Shown piece by piece: positions 1 to 7,760 of a stretch of DNA of 64,000 nt (the stretch's first letter is position 1; each line of letters opens with the position of its first letter). The stretch is from JAJDGF01 sp031549325 (GTDB lineage: Bacteria > Bacillota > Clostridia > Christensenellales > Aristaeellaceae). A model generated the notes under the pieces. It ran no database searches. It saw only the letters and a list, made by a program, of their open reading frames with translations, and had not been told where the DNA came from. The position numbers and the translations under genes were made by a program. The DNA lies in the NCBI GenBank assembly GCA_031549325.1, contig JAVBQA010000008.1:1-64000 (forward strand), read 5' to 3'.

Positions 1-11
1 GGAAATAGCAC

Positions 12-860
12 ATGAGCGCGAAAATCATCGACGGCAAGGCGGTCGCGGCGCAGATCCGGAAGGAGCTGAAAGGCCGCGTGGCGGAACTGGCGGCGCGGGG
101 CCATACGCCCGGGCTGACCGTGATTTTGGTGGGGGAGGACCCGGCGTCCCAGGTGTACGTTCGGAACAAGGAAAAGGCGTGCGCGGGCGCGGGCATGACC
201 GGCCAGGTGATCCGGCTGCCGGAAACCACCGCGCAGGATGCGCTGCTTCAAATCATTGACGGACTGAACCGCGACGATGCGGTACACGGCATCCTGGTGC
301 AGCTGCCGGTGCCCAGGCACATCGATCCCTGGTCGGTGATCATGGCCATCGACCCCAGGAAGGATGTGGACGGATTCCACCCGATGAACACCGGCGCGCT
401 TTTTTCCGGCGAGCCGTGCTTTGTGGCCTGCACACCCAGAGGCTGCCTGGAGCTGATCCAGCGCGCAGGCGTGCCGATTCAGGGCGCTCGCGCCGTGGTG
501 GTGGGCCGGAGCAACATCGTGGGCAAGCCCATGGCCATCCTGCTGCTGCAGGAGCACGCCACCGTCACCATCTGTCATTCGCGCACGAAAGACCTCGCCG
601 CCATCTGCCGCGAGGCCGATATCCTGGTGGTGGCGATCGGCCGCGCCAATTTCATCACCGGTGACATGGTGAAGCCGGGCGCGTGCGTGATTGATGTCGG
701 GATGAACCGCTTGCCGGACGGTACGCTGTGCGGCGACGTGGAATATGACAAAGCAGCGGAAGTGGCGGGCTGGATCACCCCCGTGCCGGGCGGAGTCGGC
801 CCGATGACGATTGCCGAGCTCCTGTGCAACACCGTTTTGGGCTGCGAGCGCCATGGCTGA
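12..860 (+). CDS. folD: Methylenetetrahydrofolate dehydrogenase / methenyltetrahydrofolate cyclohydrolase
   Basis: Cytosolic bifunctional enzyme of one-carbon metabolism: it oxidises 5,10-methylene-THF and hydrolyses the methenyl product to 10-formyl-THF for purine and formyl-Met synthesis. The 282 residues match the family length. The catalytic Tyr-x3-Lys signature is YVRNK (49-53), the cofactor-domain motif GRSNIVGKP is at 165-173, and the C-terminal family signature PGGVGPMT is at 259-266. The ATG lies 11 bases from the window edge, so nothing upstream can be judged. The stop overlaps the xseA start by 8 bases, indicating translational coupling at the head of a plus-strand run that continues to recN. 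Confidence 0.97.
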   Translation: MSAKIIDGKAVAAQIRKELKGRVAELAARGHTPGLTVILVGEDPASQVYVRNKEKACAGAGMTGQVIRLPETTAQDALLQIIDGLNRDDAVHGILVQLPVPRHIDPWSVIMAIDPRKDVDGFHPMNTGALFSGEPCFVACTPRGCLELIQRAGVPIQGARAVVVGRSNIVGKPMAILLLQEHATVTICHSRTKDLAAICREADILVVAIGRANFITGDMVKPGACVIDVGMNRLPDGTLCGDVEYDKAAEVAGWITPVPGGVGPMTIAELLCNTVLGCERHG

Positions 861-2079
861 GTGGGTGCTGGGCGTCAGCCAGCTCAACGAATACGTCAGA
901 CGCCAGCTGGCCGCCGACCCGATGCTGAAAAAAGTACGGGTGCGCGGCGAGATCTCCGGCTTCAAGCGCCACTATAGCGGCCATCTGTACTTCGCGCTCA
1001 AGGACGAGCAGGCGCGCGTGCAGTGCGTGATGTTCCGCCAGAGCGCGATGAGCTTGGGTTTTGAGCCCAAAGACGGTATGCAGGTGGTGGTGGTTGCCAG
1101 CGCGTCGCTGTACGTGCAGGGCGGCTCATTTCAGCTGTATTGCGAGGCCATGCAGGACGAGGGGCACGGCGAGCTGTTTGTGAGGTTTGAGCGTCTGAAG
1201 GCCAGTCTGGAATCCGAGGGGCTGTTCGACGCCTCGCTGAAAAAGCCGCTGCCGCTGCTGCCCAGGCGCATCGGCGTGGTCACCTCAAAGGCAGGCGCGG
1301 CGCTGCAAGATATCATTCGCGTTGCCCAGCGGCGGTTTCCGGGCTTGCCGATTCTGCTGGCTAGCGCCGCCGTACAGGGCGACGACGCGGCGCAGGAGAT
1401 CGCCGACGCGCTGGACGCGCTCAACAGGATACCCGATGTGGATGTGATCCTGTGCGGGCGGGGCGGCGGCTCCATCGAAGAGCTGTGGGCGTTCAACGAA
1501 GAGGTGGTGGCCCGCGCCATCTACAGGTCAAACATCCCGGTCGTGTCCTGTGTGGGCCATGAGACCGATTTCACCATCGCCGATTTTGTGGCCGACGTAC
1601 GTGCCGCTACACCGTCTATGGCGGCCGAGCTGGCCGTGCCCGAGCGCGACGACCTGCTGTATACGCTGCAAAAGATCGAAGTCGACATGACCCGGGCTCA
1701 AACGCAACGCATTGAATGGCTGCGCGCACGGATTCAGCAGCTGAAAGCCAGCCCGGTTTTGAAGTTCCCGGGACAGATGCTGTTGAGCGCGCACAAGGAG
1801 AACCTGCGCGCGCTGAAGCAGCGCTTGACGGACGTGCAGTCCCAGCGGCTGGCGGCGGCGCAAACCTGCATCGCGGCGCTGTCCGGAAAGCTGGCCGCTC
1901 TGGATCCCGCGTCAGTGCTTCAGCGCGGCTACGCGGTGGTCGAGGGCGACGCAGGCATCCTGACCAGCGCGAAATCGCTGAAAGAAGGCGAGCGCGTGCG
2001 CATCGTCATGCAGGGCGGGCGCGCGGGCGCGCGGATCGAACAAATTGAATTGGAGGGCAAAGCGCATGGCAAAGCGTGA
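853..2079 (+). CDS. xseA: Exodeoxyribonuclease VII large subunit
   Basis: Large catalytic subunit (408 aa) of exonuclease VII, which degrades single-stranded DNA in both directions and works with XseB. An N-terminal OB-fold-type domain (about residues 5-100) is followed by the family catalytic core with the segments RRIGVVTSKAGAAL, GRGGGSIEELW and GHETDFTIADFVADVRAATP, then a coiled-coil-rich C-terminal half. I start it at ATG 853 (MAEWVLG), which overlaps the folD stop by 8 bases. The same frame is open back to 811, but the extra residues do not resemble XseA. The 3' end overlaps xseB by 14 bases. Confidence 0.96.
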   Translation: MAEWVLGVSQLNEYVRRQLAADPMLKKVRVRGEISGFKRHYSGHLYFALKDEQARVQCVMFRQSAMSLGFEPKDGMQVVVVASASLYVQGGSFQLYCEAMQDEGHGELFVRFERLKASLESEGLFDASLKKPLPLLPRRIGVVTSKAGAALQDIIRVAQRRFPGLPILLASAAVQGDDAAQEIADALDALNRIPDVDVILCGRGGGSIEELWAFNEEVVARAIYRSNIPVVSCVGHETDFTIADFVADVRAATPSMAAELAVPERDDLLYTLQKIEVDMTRAQTQRIEWLRARIQQLKASPVLKFPGQMLLSAHKENLRALKQRLTDVQSQRLAAAQTCIAALSGKLAALDPASVLQRGYAVVEGDAGILTSAKSLKEGERVRIVMQGGRAGARIEQIELEGKAHGKA

Positions 2080-2287
2080 ACAACCATCCTTTGAAGAGGG
2101 GCTGCAGGAACTGGAGCAGATCGTGGGAGCGCTTGAGCAGGGCAAGCTGCCGCTGAACGAGTCGTTTGAGGCCTATGAGAGCGGCATGAAGCTGCTGAAA
2201 TCATTGGAGGCTCAGCTGAAGCAGAGCGAGGCGCGCATAAAGATTCTCACCAAGGACGGCGAGAAACCGCTCACGGAGGACGGCTAA
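2066..2287 (+). CDS. xseB: Exodeoxyribonuclease VII small subunit
   Basis: Small helical subunit (73 aa, normal size) that multimerises on XseA. The characteristic FEEGLQELEQIVGALEQGKLPLNES block runs from about residue 8. ATG 2066 is chosen because GGAGG at 2052-2056 sits 9 bases upstream and the family begins with this MAK... segment. An in-frame upstream start at 2045 would add seven residues lying inside xseA. It overlaps xseA by 14 bases, and its TAA shares a base with the ispA ATG, so translation of the three genes is probably coupled. Confidence 0.95.
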   Translation: MAKREQPSFEEGLQELEQIVGALEQGKLPLNESFEAYESGMKLLKSLEAQLKQSEARIKILTKDGEKPLTEDG

Positions 2288-3192
2288 TGTACACTCAGAA
2301 AGAACTCGCCGCCAAGGTTGAGCAGGCGCTTGGCCAGCTGCTCCCAGAAACCGGCGCGGGCAAGCTGAGCGTTGGGCGTATCCACAAGACACTGAACGAC
2401 GCCATGCGCTACAGCTTGCTGTCGGGCGGCAAGCGGCTGCGCCCCACGATGCTGCTGATGACAGTGCAGATGCTGGGCGGTGACATCGAGCAAGCGCTTC
2501 CCGCCGCCTGTGCGTTGGAGATGATTCACAGCTACTCGCTGGTGCACGACGACTTGCCTGGCATGGACGACGATGTGCTGCGGCGCGGCCGGCCCACCAA
2601 CCACGTGGTCTTCGGCGTGGGGCAGGCGATCCTCGCGGGGGACGGCTTGTTGAACCTGGCCTACGAAACGCTCGTCAAAGCCGCGCTGGACAATCAGGAC
2701 AACCAGGCCCGGCACCTGCTGGCGCTGCGCGAGATCGCCCGGGCGGCGGGCGTAAAGGGCATGATCTCCGGGCAATCGCTGGATCTGGACCTTGAGAATC
2801 AGTCCACCTGCACGCTGGACGATCTGCAGTTCATCCAGGAGAACAAGACCGCTGCGCTGTTCATCTCGGCGCTGCGCGCGGGCGGACGGCTGTGCGGCGC
2901 GACGGATGCGCAGCTGGCGGCGCTGACCCGGTTCGGGTACACGTTTGGCATGATGTTCCAGACGGTGGACGACCTGCTGGACGTGGAGGGCGATGCGCAG
3001 GAGCTCGGCAAGAGCACCGGCAAGGACGAGCAGAGCGGCAAGCTGACAGCCATCCGGATGTATGGCATCGGCGGCGCGCGCGAGCTGGTCAATCAATACA
3101 TGGAAGATGGAATTGGCGCACTGGCGTCTTTTGGCGAAGATGCCGAACCATTCCGCGCGTTGATTCGCCAGATGGCGACGCGAAGCGCTTAA
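2287..3192 (+). CDS. ispA: Polyprenyl (farnesyl/geranyl) diphosphate synthase
   Basis: Trans-isoprenyl diphosphate synthase that condenses IPP onto allylic diphosphates to make the C15 precursor of quinones and undecaprenyl phosphate. It has 301 residues. The first Asp-rich motif is HDDLPGMDDD and the second is TVDDLLDVEGD, with GGKRLRP upstream in the classical position. Position between xseB and dxs is the standard Bacillota arrangement and ties this gene to the MEP pathway. Product chain length (C15 versus longer) is inferred from context and not proven by the residues visible. Confidence 0.93.
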   Translation: MYTQKELAAKVEQALGQLLPETGAGKLSVGRIHKTLNDAMRYSLLSGGKRLRPTMLLMTVQMLGGDIEQALPAACALEMIHSYSLVHDDLPGMDDDVLRRGRPTNHVVFGVGQAILAGDGLLNLAYETLVKAALDNQDNQARHLLALREIARAAGVKGMISGQSLDLDLENQSTCTLDDLQFIQENKTAALFISALRAGGRLCGATDAQLAALTRFGYTFGMMFQTVDDLLDVEGDAQELGKSTGKDEQSGKLTAIRMYGIGGARELVNQYMEDGIGALASFGEDAEPFRALIRQMATRSA

Positions 3193-3210
3193 ACAAAGGA
3201 GCAACCCAAG

Positions 3211-3657
3211 ATGCAGTTCTTTCAAGAAATCGTGCTTAACCGACCGCTGCGGGTGGCGGTGGTGTGCTGGTTCGCCGCGCAGGCGCTGAAGGTGGTGTTC
3301 CACTTCGTCATCGAGCAGAGGTGGGAGTTCAGCCGCTTTTTCGGCTTGGGCGGCATGCCCAGCTCGCACTCCAGCGTGGTGTGCGGCCTGGCCACGTCCA
3401 TCGGGCTGGCGTCCGGCTTCAACAGCTCGATCTTTGCGCTGAGCTTCGTGCTCGCGGCGGTGGTTATGACCGACGCCGCGGGGGTGCGCCGGGCGGCTGG
3501 GCAGCAGGCGGCGGTGCTCAACCGCATCGTGCGAGACATGATCGCCGAGGGGCACGGCTTCACTTATGATTCGCTGAAAGAGCTGCTCGGGCATTCGCCG
3601 TTTGAGGTGCTCATCGGCGCGCTGATTGGCGTGCTGGTCGGCTTTTTGATGGCGTAG
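3211..3657 (+). CDS. Divergent PAP2 family membrane protein (DUF212, YuiD-like)
   Basis: Small (148 aa) integral membrane protein of the divergent PAP2/acidPPc family. Hydrophobic segments occur near residues 15-30, 50-90 and 125-147. The motif GGMPSSHSS at about 48-56 corresponds to the PAP2 phosphatase signature SGH-type loop, and the conserved MTDAAGVRRAAG follows. The biochemical role of this family is not settled; lipid-phosphate chemistry is only suggested by the fold. Its insertion between ispA and dxs makes an isoprenoid-phosphate substrate an attractive inference. A GGAG-like SD precedes the ATG. Confidence 0.85.
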   Translation: MQFFQEIVLNRPLRVAVVCWFAAQALKVVFHFVIEQRWEFSRFFGLGGMPSSHSSVVCGLATSIGLASGFNSSIFALSFVLAAVVMTDAAGVRRAAGQQAAVLNRIVRDMIAEGHGFTYDSLKELLGHSPFEVLIGALIGVLVGFLMA

Positions 3658-3673
3658 GGAGCGGGTGACATGT

Positions 3674-5545
3674 ATGCTTGAACAAATCACATCTCCCGAG
3701 CAAATTCGCTCGATGGACAACCGGCAGCTGGAGAGCCTGGCCGCCGAGATCCGCCAGCACCTGATCGAGACTGTCGCCAAGAACGGCGGGCATCTGGCAT
3801 CCAACCTGGGCGTGGTGGAGCTGACGCTGGCGCTGCACGCGGTGTTCGACACGCCCAAAGACAAACTGGTGTTCGATGTGGGACATCAGGCTTACGTGCA
3901 TAAACTGCTCACCGGGCGGTTCGAGCGCTTCGACACGCTGCGCAAAGCGGGGGGCATCAGCGGATTTCCGAGGCCGAGTGAGAGCGATTACGACAGCTTT
4001 TCCGTGGGCCACGCGTCCACGTCGATCTCGGCGGCTCTGGGGATTGCCCGCGCGCGAGACCTCCTGGGCGAGCAATCTTCCGTGGTGGCCGTCGTGGGCG
4101 ATGGCGCGCTGACCGGCGGCATGTGCTACGAAGCGCTGAACGACGCCGGCCAATCGCGCACGCCGCTGATCGTTGTGCTGAACGACAACGAGATGAGCAT
4201 CTCGCGCAACGTGGGCGCGCTGTCCGGATATCTGACCGGACTGCGCCAGTCAAACCCCTACAAGGCGTTCAAGCGCGCGCTGCGCTCGGGCCTGGATCGA
4301 ATGCCGCTGTTCGGCAAGCCTCTGATGCGGTTTCTCGAGCGCGTCCGCAACACGCTGCGCTCGCTGCTGGTGGACGGCCAGTTTTTTGAGGCGTTGGGGT
4401 TTGAGTATCAAGGGCCGATCGACGGCTACGACATCGACCGGCTGAAGCGCGTGCTGAAGCGTGCCAAGGCGGCCAACAGACCGGTGCTAGTGCACGTCAT
4501 CACCCAGAAGGGCAAGGGATACATCCCCGCCGAAAGCGATCCGGACAGCTTCCACGGCATCGCGCCATTCCTGGTGGAGAATGGCCAAACCATCGGCAAG
4601 AGCACACCGAGTTGCGGCTCATTGGTGGCCGACATGCTAAGTGATCTGGCCGACCAGGATTCTCGCGTGGTTGCGGTGTGCGCTGCCATGGCCAGCGGCA
4701 CCGGGCTTGACGCATTCCGTGAAAAGCACAAAACCCGCTTTTTCGACGTGGGCATCGCGGAGGAGCACGCGATAACCATGGCTGCCGGACTGGCGAGCAA
4801 GGGCATGAAACCCTACGTGGCGATTTATTCAACGTTTATGCAGCGTGCTTACGATCAGATTCTGATGGACGTGTGCCTGCAGAACCTGCCTGTCACGTTG
4901 CTGCTGGACCGTGCGGGGCTGTCAGGCCCGGACGGCGCCACACATCAGGGCGTGTTTGACCTGAGTTTTCTGTCGTCCATGCCGGGCATGGTGGTGGTCG
5001 CGCCGCGCGATCGCCATGAGATCGCCCGGCTGATCGCGCTCAGCGCCCATCACGACGGCCCGATGGCCATTCGTTATCCCAAGGATTGCGCCGACATGGG
5101 GCCGAACATGACGCGCACCGAACCGCTTTCGGTGGGCGAATGGGAGTTGCTCAACGAGGGCAAAGATGTGATGATCCTGGCCGTGGGCGCGATGGTGGAA
5201 GTGGCGCTCAACACCGCGATCGAGCTGGCAGGGAAACGCGTTCAATGCGGCGTGGTGGACGCCCGGTTCATAAAGCCCATCGACGAGGCTCTGCTGCTCC
5301 AAGTTGCGCAGAGCACGCGTTTAATCGTAACGCTGGAACAGAACAGCGAGATTGGTGGTTTGGGCGCGATGGTGCTCAGAAGCCTCAGCCGGATGGACAT
5401 TCAGATCGAGACGATGGTCCTGGGCGTGCCCGACCGGTTCATTGAGCACGGCACGATCGCTGAGCAGCTTGAGGATTGCGCTCTGACGCCGCACCAGCTG
5501 GCCCAGCGCATTCTGGAGCGGGGGAGGCAGCGCGATGCCGGCTGA
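3674..5545 (+). CDS. dxs: 1-deoxy-D-xylulose-5-phosphate synthase
   Basis: Thiamine-diphosphate enzyme joining pyruvate and glyceraldehyde-3-phosphate, the first step of the MEP isoprenoid pathway. It has 623 residues. The ThDP/Mg2+ motif GDGALTGGMCYEALN is in the N-terminal domain, followed by the transketolase pyrimidine-binding domain (GIAEEHAITMAAGLA) and the C-terminal domain. I place the start at ATG 3674 because the purine-rich GGGAGCGGG (3657-3665) is correctly spaced from it; the in-frame GTG at 3665 lies inside that SD. It overlaps tlyA by 11 bases. Together with ispA it shows the organism uses the MEP route. Confidence 0.96.
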   Translation: MLEQITSPEQIRSMDNRQLESLAAEIRQHLIETVAKNGGHLASNLGVVELTLALHAVFDTPKDKLVFDVGHQAYVHKLLTGRFERFDTLRKAGGISGFPRPSESDYDSFSVGHASTSISAALGIARARDLLGEQSSVVAVVGDGALTGGMCYEALNDAGQSRTPLIVVLNDNEMSISRNVGALSGYLTGLRQSNPYKAFKRALRSGLDRMPLFGKPLMRFLERVRNTLRSLLVDGQFFEALGFEYQGPIDGYDIDRLKRVLKRAKAANRPVLVHVITQKGKGYIPAESDPDSFHGIAPFLVENGQTIGKSTPSCGSLVADMLSDLADQDSRVVAVCAAMASGTGLDAFREKHKTRFFDVGIAEEHAITMAAGLASKGMKPYVAIYSTFMQRAYDQILMDVCLQNLPVTLLLDRAGLSGPDGATHQGVFDLSFLSSMPGMVVVAPRDRHEIARLIALSAHHDGPMAIRYPKDCADMGPNMTRTEPLSVGEWELLNEGKDVMILAVGAMVEVALNTAIELAGKRVQCGVVDARFIKPIDEALLLQVAQSTRLIVTLEQNSEIGGLGAMVLRSLSRMDIQIETMVLGVPDRFIEHGTIAEQLEDCALTPHQLAQRILERGRQRDAG

Positions 5546-6347
5546 GCGGGTGGACCAAAAGCTGGTGGCGCTTGGGCTCTGCGAGTCGCTGGATGTGGCG
5601 CGCGCGCTGGTCATGGCCGGGCGGGTGTATCTGGGCGAGCGCAAGGTCGACAAGCCGTCCGAGCCCGCAAAGGCCGGGTTACCGCTCAGCGTGCGGGACG
5701 GCCAGCCGTTTGTCAGCCGGGGCGGCAAGAAGCTGAAAAAGGCGCTGGATGTGTTTGAGATCGGTGTGCGGGACCGCGTCTGCATCGACGTGGGCGCGTC
5801 CACCGGCGGCTTCACAGATGCGCTGCTCAAGGCGGGCGCAAGCGCTGTCTACGCCGTGGATGTTGGGTATGGCCAGCTGGATTACAGGCTGCGCACCGAT
5901 CCCCGCGTGCGCGTGATGGAGCGCACCAACGCAAGGTTTTTGACACCGGATCAGTTCGACCCCAGGCCCAGCTTGGGGGCGACGGACGTATCGTTCATCT
6001 CGCTGAAGGCGGTGCTGCCCGCTTCTTTGTCGGTGCTGACGGGTGATGCGCGGTTTGTGGCGCTGATCAAACCCCAGTTCGAGGCGCCATCCGAACAGGT
6101 TGGCCCCAGGGGCGTGGTGCGAGATCCGGAGGTGCACACCGCTGTGATCTCGGACATCGTCGCGTTCACGGAGACACTGGGCTGGCGCGCGCAGGCGCTG
6201 GATTTCTCGCCCATCACCGGGCCGGAAGGCAACATCGAATTCTTGCTTGATCTGGTTCCGGCAGATTCTGCCAAAAATCGGGTGGAAAATCAAGAAATCA
6301 CGCGGGTTGTTGGGCTGGCTTATGACAATTTTATGAAATCGCGCTGA
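5535..6347 (+). CDS. tlyA: TlyA-family S4-domain 2'-O-methyltransferase (YqxC)
   Basis: Predicted SAM-dependent ribose methyltransferase acting on rRNA (TlyA of mycobacteria methylates 16S and 23S rRNA); some Bacillota homologues are annotated as hemolysins without good support. An S4 RNA-binding domain covers about residues 1-60, and an FtsJ/RrmJ-type methyltransferase domain starts with the SAM motif DVGASTGGF at 85-93. Length is 270 aa, as expected. The strong SD GGGGAGG (5521-5527) lies inside the dxs end. The position between dxs and nadK/argR/recN is conserved in Bacillota. Confidence 0.92.
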   Translation: MPAERVDQKLVALGLCESLDVARALVMAGRVYLGERKVDKPSEPAKAGLPLSVRDGQPFVSRGGKKLKKALDVFEIGVRDRVCIDVGASTGGFTDALLKAGASAVYAVDVGYGQLDYRLRTDPRVRVMERTNARFLTPDQFDPRPSLGATDVSFISLKAVLPASLSVLTGDARFVALIKPQFEAPSEQVGPRGVVRDPEVHTAVISDIVAFTETLGWRAQALDFSPITGPEGNIEFLLDLVPADSAKNRVENQEITRVVGLAYDNFMKSR

Positions 6348-6352
6348 CACAC

Positions 6353-6382
6353 TTGTATATTCATGCACAAATGCTATATGAT
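6353..6382 (+). promoter_or_regulatory. Possible internal promoter before nadK
   Basis: TTGTAT (6353-6358) and TATGAT (6377-6382) are separated by 18 bases in the AT-rich 55-base gap between tlyA and nadK, the widest gap in this operon. This is a pattern match only; it could let nadK-argR-recN be expressed apart from the isoprenoid genes. Confidence 0.3.
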
Positions 6383-6402
6383 TATAGATAGGAGACTGCT
6401 CC

Positions 6403-7251
6403 ATGACACCGTTGCGCGACATCGCCGTTTTTCACAATGCTCAGAAGCCGGGCGTGATTGAGGTTGCCAGCCGCGTGGCGAGCAGCTTGCTGGCGTCTGG
6501 CGCGCGCGTTCGCATGGCGCCTGAGCTGGCCGAGACGATCGGCCTTGTTTGCGAAGATCTTGAAAATCTGTCGGGTTGCGAACTGATCTGTGTTCTGGGC
6601 GGAGATGGAACACTCTTGTCGCTGGTCGAGAATGCTTATGGGCGTGATTTGCCGCTGCTTGGCGTGAACATGGGCCGGATGGGCTTTCTGACGGAGATCC
6701 AGCCTGAGCACATTGAGCAGGACATCGCGCAGCTGATGCGCGGCGAGTATGGGATCGCAAACCGCATGCTGCTGGCCGCCCAGATGCAAGGCGCGTCCGG
6801 CGTGGCGCTGAATGAAGTCGCCATCAACCGCACCGGCTCGTCCATCGGCATTCTGTCCATCGAAATCGAGGCCGACGGCGTTTTGGTGGACCGCTTCTCG
6901 GGCGATGGGCTGATCGTGGCCAGCGCCACCGGCTCCACAGCCTATTCGCTATCGGCTGGCGGCCCGATCATCGCGCCGGGACTGGACTGCATGGTGCTCA
7001 CGCCCATCTGCCCGCACACGCTGCACGCCCGTCCGGTCGTGCTTTCGCCCAAGGAGCGGGTGGTGGTGCGTGTGCTGGGCGACAAGGACAGCGCCCGCGT
7101 GGTGCTGGACGGTCACAACATCATGCGCTTTGAGAATGGCGATAATCAAGTCACCATCCACAGGGCGCAGCGGGACGCCAAGTTCGTCCGGCTGCATGAA
7201 CACAACTTCTTTGGCCTGCTGCGCAGCAAGCTGTCCGATTGGACGCATTGA
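6403..7251 (+). CDS. nadK: NAD kinase
   Basis: ATP- or polyphosphate-dependent kinase converting NAD+ to NADP+ in the cytosol. It has 282 residues. The GGDGT motif is at 66-70, the NE/D-type substrate motif is in LNEVAINR, and GSTAYSLSAGGPI provides the conserved Gly-rich segment. AGGAGA (6390-6395) is a good SD for ATG 6403. It sits in the typical tlyA-nadK-argR-recN order of Clostridia and Bacilli. Confidence 0.96.
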   Translation: MTPLRDIAVFHNAQKPGVIEVASRVASSLLASGARVRMAPELAETIGLVCEDLENLSGCELICVLGGDGTLLSLVENAYGRDLPLLGVNMGRMGFLTEIQPEHIEQDIAQLMRGEYGIANRMLLAAQMQGASGVALNEVAINRTGSSIGILSIEIEADGVLVDRFSGDGLIVASATGSTAYSLSAGGPIIAPGLDCMVLTPICPHTLHARPVVLSPKERVVVRVLGDKDSARVVLDGHNIMRFENGDNQVTIHRAQRDAKFVRLHEHNFFGLLRSKLSDWTH

Positions 7252-7284
7252 TTCTTACATTCAGAAATGGGGGAGGACTTTTCT

Positions 7285-7737
7285 ATGAAGTCGGTGAGAC
7301 ACTCCATGATACTGGAAATCATTGAATCGAAGAACATCGAGACCCAGGAAGACCTGGCGGAAGAGTTGAAGCGGCACGGGGTTCGCGTGACGCAGGCCAC
7401 CGTCTCGCGGGACATCAAGGAGCTCAGGCTCTTGAAGGTGCTGTCGGAAAACGGCGGCTACAAATACGCCACGGCAGAGCGCGCCGAGCAGGGGATCAGC
7501 GACCGCTTTATCCGTATCTTTTCGGAATCTGTGCTCTCAATGACGTCGGCCAATAACCTGATTGTGATCCGTACGCTGTCCGCGTCGGCCAACGCCGCCG
7601 CCGAAGCCATTGACAGCCTGAAGTGGAACGAAATCCTGGGCACGCTGGCTGGTGACAACACGATTTTGGTTATCGTCCAGTCGGACGACGACGTGGAGAA
7701 CGTGCTCGCCCGCTTCAAATCACTGGTTCGGTATTAG
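7285..7737 (+). CDS. argR: Arginine repressor
   Basis: Hexameric arginine-responsive transcription factor (ArgR/AhrC), 150 aa. The winged helix-turn-helix N-terminal domain contains the signature TQATVSRDIKELRL, and the C-terminal oligomerisation/arginine-binding domain contains the conserved segment ending in GDNTILVIV. The start is ATG 7285 (MKSVRHSMIL), preceded by GGGGAGGA at 7269-7276; the same frame opens six codons earlier but that would place the SD inside the gene. No arginine biosynthesis genes are in the window, so it probably acts elsewhere, as is usual for this recN-linked copy. Confidence 0.95.
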   Translation: MKSVRHSMILEIIESKNIETQEDLAEELKRHGVRVTQATVSRDIKELRLLKVLSENGGYKYATAERAEQGISDRFIRIFSESVLSMTSANNLIVIRTLSASANAAAEAIDSLKWNEILGTLAGDNTILVIVQSDDDVENVLARFKSLVRY

Positions 7738-7760
7738 AGAAATACGGAGGATAACAAGCG

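Noticed and set aside
2284..3864. A 526-codon open frame antisense to ispA and the PAP2 gene
   Set aside because: Its translation is Arg/His/Gln-rich and resembles no family, while the plus strand carries a conserved polyprenyl synthase with both Asp-rich motifs and overlapping gene starts. It is a by-product of GC-rich third codon positions.
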